Shown here piece by piece: positions 36,273-45,857 of a DNA stretch of 64,000 nt (position 1 is its first letter; the number at the start of each line of letters is the position of its first letter). The DNA is from Anaerolineae bacterium (GTDB taxonomy: Bacteria; Chloroflexota; Anaerolineae; Aggregatilineales; Phototrophicaceae), in contig JAJEFB010000049.1 of assembly GCA_022820665.1 (NCBI GenBank), positions 1 through 64,000 on the forward strand. The letters run 5' to 3'. The notes below the pieces were generated by a model. The model saw nothing but the letters and a program-made list of their open reading frames with translations. It searched no databases and had not been told where the DNA came from. The position numbers and the translations under genes were made by a program.

Positions 36273-38617
36273 TGAGCACTCGTATTTTTGGGAGTGGCAT
36301 AAAGCGGCGGGAAGACCCGCGCTTGATCACCGGCGAAGCGCGTTACACGGACGACATCAAGTTGCCCGGCGTATTGCACATGGCGGTGGTGCGCAGTCCC
36401 TATGCCCATGCCAATATCGTCAGCATTGACAGTTCAGCCGCCGCGGCCATGGACGGTGTGGTTGCCGCATATACCAGCGAGGACATCGGCGATGGATTGG
36501 CTGGCTTGCCAACCGCCTGGCTGATCCCGGACAGCGACTTGAAGACGCCGGAGCATCCCGCGCTGGCGAAAGGCAAGGTACGCTACGTCGGAGATGGCGT
36601 GGCTATCGTGCTGGCTGAGGACCGCTACACGGCGCAAGACGCTGCTGACGCTGTAGAAGTAGAATATGAAGAGTTGCCGGTGGTGGTAGATCCGGAAGCG
36701 GCGGCTCAAGACGGCGCGCCGCAACTTTTCGACGATGTCGAGAACAATATCGCTTTCACTTGGGTGATGGGCGACAAGACCGCCAGCGACGGCGTCTTTA
36801 ACACCGCTGATGTGGTCGTGCGCGACAAGATCGTCCAGCAGCGCCTGCTGCCGACGGCTATGGAACCGCGTTCGGCGATGGCTCAATACAACCCGGCCAC
36901 GCAAGAATTGACGCTCTGGTGCACTTCCCAGAATCCGCATATCCATCGCTTCATCATCAGCGCGGTCACGGGCTTGAACGAGAACAAGGTCAGGGTAATC
37001 GCGCCGGAAGTCGGCGGCGGTTTCGGCAGCAAGATCCCCTGCTATCCGGACGAGGCGCTGGTGTCCTGGGCGGCCATCAAGTTGGGCCAGCCGGTGAAAT
37101 GGACCGAGACGCGCTCGGAGAATTATCAGATCACCATTCACGGGCGCGATCACATCCAGTACGTCGAAATGGCGGCCAACCGAGATGGCAAGCTGCTCGG
37201 CGTGCGGGCGACGGTTTACGCCGGCATGGGCGGTTACCTGTCGACAGCGGCGCCGGGCATTCCCACCATTCTTCACGGGCTGCTTTATGTCGGTCCCTAT
37301 ACGATGGACAGCGTTTACTGCGAATCAATCGGCGTCATGACCAACGCCACGCCTACCGATGCCTATCGCGGCGCCGGGCGTCCCGAAGCGACCTTCTTGC
37401 TGGAGCGCATGGTGGACATGGTCGCCAAGCGCATCGACATGGATCCGGCGGAATTGCGGCGGAAGAACCTGATCCCCGCTTTCGAAGACGGTTACGAGGT
37501 TGCCACCACCTTGATTTATGACAGCGGCGATTATCCAGCCGCCTTCGAAAAAGCGATTGGCATCGCCGGCTACGATGACTTCCGCCGCGAACAAGCGGAA
37601 GCGCGCGCGGAGGGACGATATTTGGGCATCGGCATCACCGCCTACACGGAAATGTGCGGTTTGGGACCGAGCCAGGTCGCGGGAGCCGTTGGCTTCCAGG
37701 GCGGCTTGTGGGAGAGCGCGACGGTACGCGTGACGCCCACGGGCAAGGTGCAGGCGCTGATCGGCGCATCGCCGCACGGCCAGGGATCGGAGACGACTTT
37801 GGCGCAGATCATCGGCGATGAACTGGGATTCCCGGTGGACGATATTGAGGTCATCCATGGCGATACCACCGAAACGCCGATGGGTTGGGGCACTTATGGC
37901 AGCCGCACCACGCCCGTTACCGGCGCCGCCCTGGCGGAAGCGTCGCGGAAACTCAAGGAAAAGGCGCGCGTCCTAGCGGCTCATCTGATGGAGGCGGCTG
38001 TCGAAGACATTGAATACGACGATGGCAAGTTCCTGGTCAAGGGTTCGCCGGACAACTTCCAGTCGATTCAGGATGTGGCATTGATGGCTCACCTGGCTTG
38101 GAATATGCCGGAAGGCATGGATCCCGGCTTCGAAGAATCGCAATTTTACGATCCTCCGAACTTTGTCTATCCTTTTGGGACGCATATCGCCATCGTGGAA
38201 GTTGACGCCAATACCGGTGATATCGAGTTGAAGCGATATATCGCCGTGGACGATTGCGGACCGCAGATCAATCCGGAGATCGTCGCGGGACAGATACACG
38301 GCGGGGTCGTGCAAGGGATCGCGCAGGCGCTCTGCGAAGGCGTCATTTACGACGACAGCGGGCAGCTTTTGACCGGCACGATGATGGACTACACCATGCC
38401 GCGCGCCGATATGTTCCCGAACTTTGAGTTGGGCGAGACGGTCACGCCGTCGCCGCACCATCCGATCGGCGTCAAGGGAGTCGGAGAAACCGGCACCATC
38501 GCCAGTACGCCGACGGTATACAATGCCGTGCTGGACGCGCTTTCGCCTTTCGGTGTAGAGGGAATCGACATGCCGATGACACCGGCAAAGGTTTGGCAGG
38601 CGATACAATCTGCCTAA
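36272..38617 (+). CDS. Molybdenum hydroxylase large subunit (CoxL-like, form II motif)
   Basis: Catalytic subunit of 781 residues binding the molybdopterin-cytosine-dinucleotide cofactor. It begins RIFGSGIKRREDPRLITGEARYTDDI and has the active-site loop AYRGAGR (residues 364-370), the form II type, not the AYxCSFR of proven form I CO dehydrogenase. The catalytic Glu739 lies in GVKGVGETG. It may oxidise CO, but form II members are often aldehyde or purine-type oxidases, so the substrate is left open. Order S, L, M. Confidence 0.9.
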   Translation: MSTRIFGSGIKRREDPRLITGEARYTDDIKLPGVLHMAVVRSPYAHANIVSIDSSAAAAMDGVVAAYTSEDIGDGLAGLPTAWLIPDSDLKTPEHPALAKGKVRYVGDGVAIVLAEDRYTAQDAADAVEVEYEELPVVVDPEAAAQDGAPQLFDDVENNIAFTWVMGDKTASDGVFNTADVVVRDKIVQQRLLPTAMEPRSAMAQYNPATQELTLWCTSQNPHIHRFIISAVTGLNENKVRVIAPEVGGGFGSKIPCYPDEALVSWAAIKLGQPVKWTETRSENYQITIHGRDHIQYVEMAANRDGKLLGVRATVYAGMGGYLSTAAPGIPTILHGLLYVGPYTMDSVYCESIGVMTNATPTDAYRGAGRPEATFLLERMVDMVAKRIDMDPAELRRKNLIPAFEDGYEVATTLIYDSGDYPAAFEKAIGIAGYDDFRREQAEARAEGRYLGIGITAYTEMCGLGPSQVAGAVGFQGGLWESATVRVTPTGKVQALIGASPHGQGSETTLAQIIGDELGFPVDDIEVIHGDTTETPMGWGTYGSRTTPVTGAALAEASRKLKEKARVLAAHLMEAAVEDIEYDDGKFLVKGSPDNFQSIQDVALMAHLAWNMPEGMDPGFEESQFYDPPNFVYPFGTHIAIVEVDANTGDIELKRYIAVDDCGPQINPEIVAGQIHGGVVQGIAQALCEGVIYDDSGQLLTGTMMDYTMPRADMFPNFELGETVTPSPHHPIGVKGVGETGTIASTPTVYNAVLDALSPFGVEGIDMPMTPAKVWQAIQSA

Positions 38618-38633
38618 TCGTAATCGAATACTT

Positions 38634-38660
38634 GTAGGGGCGGCTCGGCAAGTCGCCCGT
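38634..38660. repeat. Short hairpin-type repeat (GTAGGGGCG family) between coxL and coxM
   Basis: A copy of the recurring TGTAGGGGCG...CGCCCG pattern lies in the 74-base gap between the large and flavin subunits. The stem here is imperfect. It is related to copies at 33271, 40389, 40589 and 50569. Confidence 0.55.
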
Positions 38661-38691
38661 CTCAGCGAAAAATCGCGGGAGGAGACAACAC

Positions 38692-39537
38692 ATGTGGCCA
38701 AACAAATTTGACTATCAACGGGCGGAATCGGTCGACCAAGCACTGGAACTGATCGGCGACGAGGGCAAGTTCCTGGCTGGCGGCCATAGCTTGCTGCCGG
38801 TAATGAAGTTGCGCCTTTCCGCGCCCGAGCAACTGGTGGATATCGGTAGAATTGACTCGCTGCGCGGCATCTCGGCGAATGGCGGCTTGACCATCGGCGC
38901 AACCGCGACCCATGCGGAAATCGCCGCGTCGGGTGATGTGCAGTCGATGTGCGGCGCTTTGGCGGATGCCTGTGGCGGTGTTGGCGACCAGGCTGTGCGC
39001 AACTTCGGCACGATAGGCGGCAATATCGCCCACGCCGACCCGGCATCGGACCCGCCGACGGTATTGGTGGCTTGCGGCGCCAGCATCAACATCCAGGGCG
39101 CGGACGGCTCGCGCTCGGTTGACGCCGAAGCGTTTTTTGTCGACCTCTTCGAGACCGACTTGGACGATGGCGAGCTGATTACGAGCGTCAGCCTGCCCAA
39201 CTGCAGCGACTGCCAATGCGCCTATGTAAAGTTCCCCCATCCCGCTTCACGCTACGCCATCGTGGGAGTCGCCGTCTGCCTGAAGATGGATGGCGGCACT
39301 TGCGCGCAGGCAGATGTCGCCGTCGGTGGCGCAACCGTCAAAGCGGTGAAATGCGCGGGCGCGGAAGCGGCGTTGGCAGGCTCTACGCTGGATGACGCGG
39401 CGCTGAACGCCGCGGCGGAAGCGGTGAAAGCCGATATCGCCGATTGGCTGGCGGGAGATGTGGCTTATCCCGAGTCCTACCGGCAGCAGATGGCTGGCGT
39501 TTATCTGAAACGCGCGGTTAAGGCGGCGGCTGGATAA
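38692..39537 (+). CDS. Molybdenum hydroxylase flavin subunit (CoxM-like)
   Basis: FAD-binding subunit of 281 residues that passes electrons onward. The FAD motifs are LAGGHSLLPVMKLRLS and TIGGNIAHADPASDPP. The C-terminal domain with ASRYAIVGVAVCL is normal. It follows the large subunit by about 75 bases and is followed by a strong terminator. Confidence 0.92.
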   Translation: MWPNKFDYQRAESVDQALELIGDEGKFLAGGHSLLPVMKLRLSAPEQLVDIGRIDSLRGISANGGLTIGATATHAEIAASGDVQSMCGALADACGGVGDQAVRNFGTIGGNIAHADPASDPPTVLVACGASINIQGADGSRSVDAEAFFVDLFETDLDDGELITSVSLPNCSDCQCAYVKFPHPASRYAIVGVAVCLKMDGGTCAQADVAVGGATVKAVKCAGAEAALAGSTLDDAALNAAAEAVKADIADWLAGDVAYPESYRQQMAGVYLKRAVKAAAG

Positions 39538-39564
39538 ACGTCGATTCCAAAGCAGAGTTGTTGC

Positions 39565-39589
39565 AAGGGTCAGCCGTCGGCTGACCCTT
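39565..39589 (+). terminator. Intrinsic terminator after coxM
   Basis: An 11-base-pair stem (AAGGGTCAGCC, loop GTC, GGCTGACCCTT) followed by TTTCATT. It ends the cox S-L-M transcript and, being bidirectional in form, could also serve the convergent DinB gene. Confidence 0.85.
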
Positions 39590-39656
39590 TTCATTCTGCA
39601 ATTGGCAGGCGGATGACCTGGCGCATAGCCTTTTTAGTTTGACAATGTAGCGACTG

Positions 39657-40133
39657 TTAACCGATCCAATCTTGCCATTGCTGCGGAAGCGGCTTGTCCA
39701 TGGCTTTGGCGTAGACGCTGACTTTGCCGTAGAAAATCAGCAGCGCCTCGCGCAAGATATCGAGGCTGATGTGGATCGGCACTTCATAGCCGTCGCGGTC
39801 CATTTGCTTGGTCGCGAGATCCTCATCGCTGATCCCTTCCAGAGCAGCTTCGAGTTCCTCGTCCAATCGCCGATACCAGGCGCTTAATTTGGCGACGCTG
39901 CCGAGATAGCTGTCGTCGTTACTCCGATAGCTGAAATCGATTTTGAAGGTCTTGAAAGACTGGACGTAAGCGTATTCGGTTTCGCCAAGTTCGCGGCAGA
40001 GTTCACCAAGCGGGGGGTTGCCTCCGCCCGGCGTAAAACTGAGATCTTCGTCGGACAATGCTTCCAGAAGCTGGTCGCGCAGCGCCGTGTACATGCGGTT
40101 GAGATCCCAAAACTGTTGGATTTGCGCATTCAT
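39657..40133 (-). CDS. DinB family protein
   Basis: A 158-residue four-helix-bundle protein of the DinB/YfiT type. Its N-terminal WDLNRMYTALRDQLLEALSDEDLSFTPGGG and the PLGELCRELGETEYAYVQSF helix fit the family. Members are metal-dependent and often thiol transferases, but the function of this one is unknown. It is on the minus strand between two cox blocks and appears to be an intruder there. Confidence 0.8.
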   Translation of the reverse strand: MNAQIQQFWDLNRMYTALRDQLLEALSDEDLSFTPGGGNPPLGELCRELGETEYAYVQSFKTFKIDFSYRSNDDSYLGSVAKLSAWYRRLDEELEAALEGISDEDLATKQMDRDGYEVPIHISLDILREALLIFYGKVSVYAKAMDKPLPQQWQDWIG

Positions 40134-40216
40134 GGTCTTCTCCTCGTTCTCAGTTCCGATTCAATCTCTCTATTCTAATCGGCAATGCGCGCTACAGAAG
40201 GACGAATCGTCAGGCT

Positions 40217-40612
40217 CGGCTCGCGTCTGAAAAATGCCATAATCCAGTTCGGCGGTTCGGCTAACCCTAGGATAGGAAGATACCGCCTAACTGACCCAAC
40301 TACCGTTGGACAACAAAAGTTGTCCAACGGGGTATTTCTTGGGCGCGGCAAGTTGCGACGATGCCGCGAAGCCTAAGATGGTATGACGGGCGACATGATA
40401 TGTCGCCTGTAGTGGACTTGCTCGACGGCTCGCGTCTGAAAAATGCCATAATCCAGTTCGGCGGCTCGGTAAATCCTAGGATAGGAAAATACCGCCGAAC
40501 TGACCCAACTACCGTTGGACAACAATATGTTGTTGTTGTCCAACGGGGTATTTCTTGGGCGCGGCAGGTTGCCCACAGGCGAGGTGGCGGGCGACATGGT
40601 ATGTCGCCCCTA
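40217..40612. repeat. Tandem about 200-base structured repeat (two units)
   Basis: Two direct copies at about 40217-40412 and 40426-40612, period 209. Each unit can form three hairpins in order: CAGTTCGGCGG/CCGCCGAACTG (40454-40464 with 40492-40502 in unit 2, one mismatch in unit 1); CCGTTGGACAAC/GTTGTCCAACGG, whose loop is longer in unit 2; and GGGCGACAT/ATGTCGCCC (40589-40609; 40389-40407 in unit 1). No gene is seen. The stems are kept while the loops differ. It fills most of the gap 40134-40729. Confidence 0.8.
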
Positions 40613-40729
40613 CGGCCTGGTGATGGTTTTGCCATTCCCCGAATCGCTTAGAGTCTTCCGAAAATCATCCTGCATCAGTTAGAATACCTGATCGTAGACT
40701 TACAATTCTTCGAAAGCCAATGAGACGAG

Positions 40730-41641
40730 ATGAAGTGCATGTTCAATTCCGTTGATGACCTGCAAGCTGCCATGAGCCAACAAGACTATATCGCCGAGCG
40801 CGGGCTGGCTGTGGCGATATTCCTGGCGCTGAAAACCGGCAAGCCCCTGTTTTTGGAAGGGGATGCCGGCGTTGGAAAGACCGAAATCGCCAAAGTGCTC
40901 GCGGCGCTGCTAGAGACCGATCTGATCCGCATGCAATGCTACGAGGGACTGGATATCAATACGGCGGTTTACGAATGGAATTACGCCGGTCAGATCCTGC
41001 ACTTGCGACTGATGGAAGCCGAAGGCTTGACCCGCGATGATATGGAAGGCGAACTGTTTTCAGAGCGCTTTCTGCTCAAGCGCCCATTGCTGCAAGCCAT
41101 CGAAACGAGTGTGAACGGTCGGGCGCCGGTATTGCTGATCGATGAATTGGATCGCTCCGACGAAGAGTTCGAGGCTTTTTTGCTGGAGTTGCTCTCGGAT
41201 TTCCAGATCTCGATCCCGGAATTGGGAACGGTGAAGGCGGCGGCTCCGCCGGTTGTAGTCGTGACATCCAACCGCACGCGGGAAATCCACGATGCGCTGA
41301 AGCGGCGCTGTTTATACTTCTGGATCGATTACCCCCATTTCCATAAGGAACTGGAGATCGTGCAGCGCAAGGCGCCCGATGTGCCGCCGATGTTGGCGCG
41401 ACAAATCACAGCCTTCATTCAAGACATGCGCTCGATGGAGTTGTTCAAGCGGCCCGGCGTCGCGGAAACCCTGGATTGGACGGCGGCTTTGATCGCGCTG
41501 GATCAGAATGAATTGGCGCTGGAAACCGTGCAAGACACGCTGGGCGTGATCTTGAAGTACCAGGACGATGTCGAAATGCTGGACGCGACAACCATCCAAA
41601 ATATGATCGAGCGCGCCAAAGTCGAAGCGCAGCGGGTTTGA
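40730..41641 (+). CDS. MoxR-type AAA ATPase (CoxD-like)
   Basis: A 303-residue AAA+ ATPase. Walker A is GDAGVGKTE, Walker B LLIDELDR, with a sensor in VVVTSNRTREIHDAL. MoxR/CoxD ATPases help insert or activate metal centres, such as the CO dehydrogenase active site. The next gene is CoxE, the usual partner. ATG 40730 is also the first possible start. Confidence 0.9.
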   Translation: MKCMFNSVDDLQAAMSQQDYIAERGLAVAIFLALKTGKPLFLEGDAGVGKTEIAKVLAALLETDLIRMQCYEGLDINTAVYEWNYAGQILHLRLMEAEGLTRDDMEGELFSERFLLKRPLLQAIETSVNGRAPVLLIDELDRSDEEFEAFLLELLSDFQISIPELGTVKAAAPPVVVVTSNRTREIHDALKRRCLYFWIDYPHFHKELEIVQRKAPDVPPMLARQITAFIQDMRSMELFKRPGVAETLDWTAALIALDQNELALETVQDTLGVILKYQDDVEMLDATTIQNMIERAKVEAQRV

Positions 41642-41643
41642 CC

Positions 41644-42903
41644 ATGTCCGAAGATCCGCCCATCACGGGCCTATTCCTCGGTCCGGCTGACGCGCCCTAC
41701 GACTATCACGGTGGCAAATTGACGCACAATCTGATTTTGTTCGGGCGCGTTTGCCGAGCGCTGGGCATGAATGTGACGCCCAACCGCATGATGGATGTGG
41801 CGCGCGCCCTCGCGCATATTCAGCTGGGGCGCAAGCAAGATTTCTATTTTGCGCTGCGTACGCACTTGGTCACGCATCCCAAGGAATTCGCCTATTTTGA
41901 TGAAGCCTTTGATATCTTCTGGCGTCGACCGTCGGATGGCTTTACCACGTTGAATTTGCAATCGCTGGGCGAAGAGCGGCGCAAAAAGAAGACACAGTTC
42001 CTGCCGCCGCTGGAATCCTCGCCGAGCGAGAACGGCAGCGACAGCGAGGAGCTGGATCCAGCCATGATCGCGCTGGTGCCAACTTACAGCCAGCAGGAGC
42101 GTTTGCGCCACAAGGACTTTGCCGAGATGAGCGCCGAAGAGTTGGAAATGGCGAAGCGCGCCATCGCCAAAATGCCGGATTCGCTTGGCATGCGCCGGAC
42201 GCGCCGCTTCGAAAATGGCAGAGGTCGGCAAATCAACATGCGGCGGCTGATGAAAGACGTGATTCGCAAGCGCGGCGATGTCACGCAACTGCCGACGCAT
42301 CGCCTTAAGGAAAAGCCGCGGCCTGTGGTATTGCTCTGTGATATCAGCGGCAGTATGGAACGCTACACGCGCGTGCTGCTGCACTTTATGCACGCGCTGG
42401 CCGGCTCGCTGTTCCAGGTCGAATCTTTTGTCTATAGCACGGACATCACCCGTATCACGCGGCAGATACGGCAAAAGAACGTGGATGAGGCGCTGGAAGA
42501 TGTTGGTCAAGCCGTTTTGCAGTGGGGCGGCGGCACCATGACCGGCGAATGTCTGCATCGCTTCAATTGGGTCTGGTCGCGACGTGTGCTGGGACGTGGC
42601 GCGGTGGTGCTGTTGATAACCGACGGTTGGGACCGCGGCGATATCCCGCTGCTGCACCGGGAAATGGAACGCCTTCGCCATTCTTGCCGCCGCTTGATCT
42701 GGCTGAATCCCTTGCTGGATGTGCCGGAGTACGAACCGCTGACCCGGGGGGCGCAGGCGCTTTTGCCCTATGTGCACGACTTTCTGCCGATTACCAACCT
42801 GGCGAACCTGGAGGCGATCGTCAAAGCGCTCAACAATCTGAAGGGGCGCCCCAGCGCCGAAGCCTATCGCAAGCGGTATTTGCTCTCAGTGCCAACTAAG
42901 TAA
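41644..42903 (+). CDS. CoxE-like von Willebrand factor A protein
   Basis: A 419-residue protein with a C-terminal vWA domain whose metal-ion-dependent site reads DISGSMERYTR (residues about 233-243). CoxE works with the MoxR ATPase to mature molybdenum hydroxylases. Residues 1-220 are family-specific. The ATG at 41644 lies two bases after the MoxR stop. Location: cytoplasm, with no signal peptide. Confidence 0.9.
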   Translation: MSEDPPITGLFLGPADAPYDYHGGKLTHNLILFGRVCRALGMNVTPNRMMDVARALAHIQLGRKQDFYFALRTHLVTHPKEFAYFDEAFDIFWRRPSDGFTTLNLQSLGEERRKKKTQFLPPLESSPSENGSDSEELDPAMIALVPTYSQQERLRHKDFAEMSAEELEMAKRAIAKMPDSLGMRRTRRFENGRGRQINMRRLMKDVIRKRGDVTQLPTHRLKEKPRPVVLLCDISGSMERYTRVLLHFMHALAGSLFQVESFVYSTDITRITRQIRQKNVDEALEDVGQAVLQWGGGTMTGECLHRFNWVWSRRVLGRGAVVLLITDGWDRGDIPLLHREMERLRHSCRRLIWLNPLLDVPEYEPLTRGAQALLPYVHDFLPITNLANLEAIVKALNNLKGRPSAEAYRKRYLLSVPTK

Positions 42904-42909
42904 AGAGGA

Positions 42910-43146
42910 TTCACCACAGAGGCGCAGAGAGCACAGAGAAAGGGCAAAGAGATTATAAACGAAGGGACTGCTCATCAACTTTAATATACGATTTCTGAAG
43001 GAAGGCATAAAGCGGGCAGTCCTTCAATTATTCTCTCTGTGCCCTCTGTGTCTCTTTTTTAATAAACCGCGTCGCTCATGCGACGAGAAGACTTATTATT
43101 TTGTGTGAGCGCGGCAGGACGATTCGCTGCCGCCGGGCGGCTGTGG
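42910..43146. repeat. Interspersed repeat R1 copy 2 and ACCACAGAGGCGC-type sequence
   Basis: The gap 42904-43204 has no gene. It starts with a CACCACAGAGGCGCAGAGAG stretch, repeated in inverse form at about 43034-43055, and ends with R1 copy 2 (43053-43146), nearly identical to 250-343. Confidence 0.7.
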
Positions 43147-43204
43147 TGAATTACCCTGAGTTGGTTTTCCTGCTACGAGCGGATTGGCGGAAGGCGAACA
43201 AGAC

Positions 43205-44260
43205 ATGTTAGACATCCTGGATATGATCAACGACTGGATCGCGGCGGATCGTCGCGTGGCATTGGCGACGGTGGTCAAGACCTGGGGATCGGCGCCGCGG
43301 CGCGAGGGCTCAAAGATGGGCATCACAGCGCAGATGGGTCCTGTGGACGCGGCCCCGCCAGCGATGATCGGCTCGGTCAGCGGCGGCTGCGTGGAAGGGG
43401 CGGTGGTCGAGGAGGCGGTGGCGGGCTTTCGCGATGGCGCGCCGCGTTTGCTCAAGTTCGGCGTGGCGGATGACCTGGCTTGGGAGGTCGGTTTGACCTG
43501 CGGCGGCAGCATCGAAGTCTTTGTCGAGCCGCTGGATACGATCTGGTGGGACGCGCTGGCCGAGCTTGCGGCGGGGGACCATTTCGGCGTGACGATCACG
43601 GTTGTGGAGGGCGAATTGATCGGCGAGAAAGTCTTGCTCGATGCCCGGGGAGAGGTCCTGTTCCAGACCGATAACCTGACGGGAGCGCATCTGGAATCCA
43701 TAAAAGCCCTTGCCAACTCGAGCAAGAAAAGCGGCTTGGCAACGATGGGCGAAACGCGGGTCATGGTCGACATGCAGGTCGAGCGCCCGCATCTGATCCT
43801 GATCGGCGGCGTGCATGTGGCGATTCCGCTGGAGGCGATGGCGACGCAAGTCGGTTTTCGCGTCTCGATCGTCGATCCACGCGCGGCATTCGCCTCGCGC
43901 GAGCGCTTTCCCAACGTGGCAGAGATCTTGCACAGCTACCCGGACAAGGCTTTGCCGCAACTTGGTCTGGACCGCAGCACTTATCTGGCGGTCTTGACGC
44001 ATGACCCGAAGATTGACGACAAAGCGCTGATCACGGCGCTGCCGGCAAACATTCCCTACATCGGCGTTTTGAGCAGCGGACGCACGCACAGGCAGCGCGT
44101 GGCGCGGCTGAAAGAGGCCGGGCTCGACGATGAATTGATCGCGCGGATTCGTACGCCGATCGGCATCGACATCGGCGCGACTACGCCAGAAGAAATCGCG
44201 GTCTGTATCTTGGCGGAGATCATCGCCGTGCGAAATGGAGCACGTAATGAAGTTCGGTGA
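43205..44260 (+). CDS. XdhC/CoxF-type maturation factor
   Basis: A 351-residue protein with an N-terminal XdhC domain (LATVVKTWGSAPRREGS, GSVSGGCVEGAVVEE) and a C-terminal Rossmann domain (LILIGGVHVAIPLEAMATQVGFRVSIVDPRAAFA). XdhC proteins sulfurate and insert the molybdenum cofactor. ATG 43205 follows a GGAAGG stretch; a TTG 21 bases upstream is an alternative. Its stop overlaps the next gene by 14 bases. Confidence 0.88.
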   Translation: MLDILDMINDWIAADRRVALATVVKTWGSAPRREGSKMGITAQMGPVDAAPPAMIGSVSGGCVEGAVVEEAVAGFRDGAPRLLKFGVADDLAWEVGLTCGGSIEVFVEPLDTIWWDALAELAAGDHFGVTITVVEGELIGEKVLLDARGEVLFQTDNLTGAHLESIKALANSSKKSGLATMGETRVMVDMQVERPHLILIGGVHVAIPLEAMATQVGFRVSIVDPRAAFASRERFPNVAEILHSYPDKALPQLGLDRSTYLAVLTHDPKIDDKALITALPANIPYIGVLSSGRTHRQRVARLKEAGLDDELIARIRTPIGIDIGATTPEEIAVCILAEIIAVRNGARNEVR

Positions 44261-45260
44261 GGCGCCGGTCGCCGAAGCAATCGGCGCAATTCTGGCGCAC
44301 AAGCTCTACGATGCCTCGGGGATGCTCGTCTTCAACAAGGGACATGTCATTGCCGAATCGGACTTAGCAGTACTGCGCCGTCTGGGCTTGGAGCGCGTGA
44401 TCGTCACCCGGTTGAGCGATGCCGACCTGCACGAAGATAGCGCCGCCGAGCGCATCGGCAAAGCGGTTGCAGGTCCGATGGTCAAGTGGCGGACGCCGGG
44501 CGTGGGACGCGCTAATCTGACAGCGGCGGAGCGCGGCGTCTTGCATGTCGACGTGCCCAAACTCGAATTAATCAACAACATTTATGACGGCATCACCATC
44601 GCTACCTTGCGCGAATATAGCCTGGTCGGCGCGGGCGACATGGTCGCGCTGGTCAAAGTGGTGCCTTTTGGCGTGCCACAGGCGCGCGTGGTTGATGTGG
44701 AGCGCATCGCCGAAGCGAGCGCTGCCATCCTGCGCATTCTCCCGCTCCAGGAGAAACAAGTCGCGCTGATCGTCTCCGGCACCGAAGCCCGGCGCGAGCG
44801 CCTGCTCAAGAGCTTTCACGCGCCCGTTCTTCAGCGCGTCCAGGGCTGGGGCAGCCATTTGCTGGAACCGACTTTTGTCGCGCATGACCAAGAGGCCATC
44901 GCCGCGGCGATCCGCGCCCAGGCCGGGGCGGATCTGATCCTGGTGGCGGGCATTTCCGCCATCATCGACCGCGAAGACATCGTGCCCTCGGCGCTGCTGC
45001 GCGCCGGCGGCAGCATCACGCTGCACGGCGTGCCGGTGGATCCGGGCACGCTGCTGATGATGGGATACCTGGACGAAGTGCCGGTGGTGGGCGCGCCGGG
45101 CTGCGTCAAATCGCCCAAGACCAATGTCATCGACTGGATTCTGCCGCGCCTGCTGACCGGTGAGCGCCTGACGCGCGCCAACCTGGTGTCAATGGGCCAC
45201 GGCGGTCTGCTCAAAGACATCGCCGAACGTCCCATGCCGCGCAGCGCGACGGATGGCTAG
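44247..45260 (+). CDS. Molybdopterin-binding domain protein (MoeA/MogA-like)
   Basis: A 337-residue protein with a C-terminal molybdopterin-binding domain: AGADLILVAGISAIIDREDIVPSAL, VDPGTLLMMGYLD and PVVGAPGCVKSPKTN. The N-terminal half is not assigned. It lies between the XdhC and MocA genes, so it probably supplies or modifies cofactor for the cox-type enzyme. ATG 44247 has a GGAG site; ATG 44235 is an alternative. Confidence 0.82.
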   Translation: MKFGEAPVAEAIGAILAHKLYDASGMLVFNKGHVIAESDLAVLRRLGLERVIVTRLSDADLHEDSAAERIGKAVAGPMVKWRTPGVGRANLTAAERGVLHVDVPKLELINNIYDGITIATLREYSLVGAGDMVALVKVVPFGVPQARVVDVERIAEASAAILRILPLQEKQVALIVSGTEARRERLLKSFHAPVLQRVQGWGSHLLEPTFVAHDQEAIAAAIRAQAGADLILVAGISAIIDREDIVPSALLRAGGSITLHGVPVDPGTLLMMGYLDEVPVVGAPGCVKSPKTNVIDWILPRLLTGERLTRANLVSMGHGGLLKDIAERPMPRSATDG

Positions 45261-45262
45261 TC

Positions 45263-45856
45263 GTGGCGGATTTCGGCGCGATTATCCTGGCGGCCGGCTT
45301 GTCGTCGCGGATGATTGAAAACAAGCTGCTGCTGCCCTGGGGCGACGGCGAAGCCATCATCAGCCAGGTCCTCAGAGCCTATGTCGACGCCGATGTAGAT
45401 CCGATCATCGTCGTGACCGGGCGCGACGCCGAGGACGTCGCCGCTGCGCTCGCGGCGTATCCACTAACATTCGCGCATAATCCCGACTTCGCGACAGGTG
45501 AAATCCTTTCCTCCGTGAAGACGGGCTTGAGGACCTTGCCGAAGTCGCTGGATGCAGCCTTCATTCAGCCGGGCGACATGCCCTGTATTTTCAGCGCCGT
45601 GATAAGGCAGCTGGCCGCGGCGCATGAGCCGGGCTTCAATGTCGCGCCGGTATACGAGGGTCAGCGCGGGCATCCGGTGCTGCTGGATCGCGCCTTTTGG
45701 CGAGCGATGCTGGATCTGCCGGGGGATGCCAGGCCGCGGGCTGTGATTGCAGGCGCGCGGGAGCGGTTGCGGCGGGTCGAGGTGGATGAGAAGGGCGTCG
45801 TGCTGGATATTGATACGCGCGAGGCGTATGAGTGGGGGTTGGCGCGGGGGTGTTGA
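45263..45856 (+). CDS. Molybdenum cofactor cytidylyltransferase (MocA/MobA-like)
   Basis: A 197-residue nucleotidyltransferase. The N-terminal signature is ILAAGLSSRMIENKLLLPWG, and FIQPGDMPCI marks the metal-binding region. MocA attaches CMP to molybdopterin, the cofactor form used by CoxL-type enzymes. The start is a GTG two bases after the previous stop. It is the last gene of the maturation set. Confidence 0.9.
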   Translation: MADFGAIILAAGLSSRMIENKLLLPWGDGEAIISQVLRAYVDADVDPIIVVTGRDAEDVAAALAAYPLTFAHNPDFATGEILSSVKTGLRTLPKSLDAAFIQPGDMPCIFSAVIRQLAAAHEPGFNVAPVYEGQRGHPVLLDRAFWRAMLDLPGDARPRAVIAGARERLRRVEVDEKGVVLDIDTREAYEWGLARGC

Positions 45857-45857
45857 G

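Noticed and set aside
36272..38617. Form I CO dehydrogenase
   Set aside because: The active-site loop is AYRGAGR, not the AYxCSFR form I motif.
40217..40612. CRISPR array
   Set aside because: Only two units of about 200 bases with internal hairpins; no short repeats with unique spacers and no cas genes.
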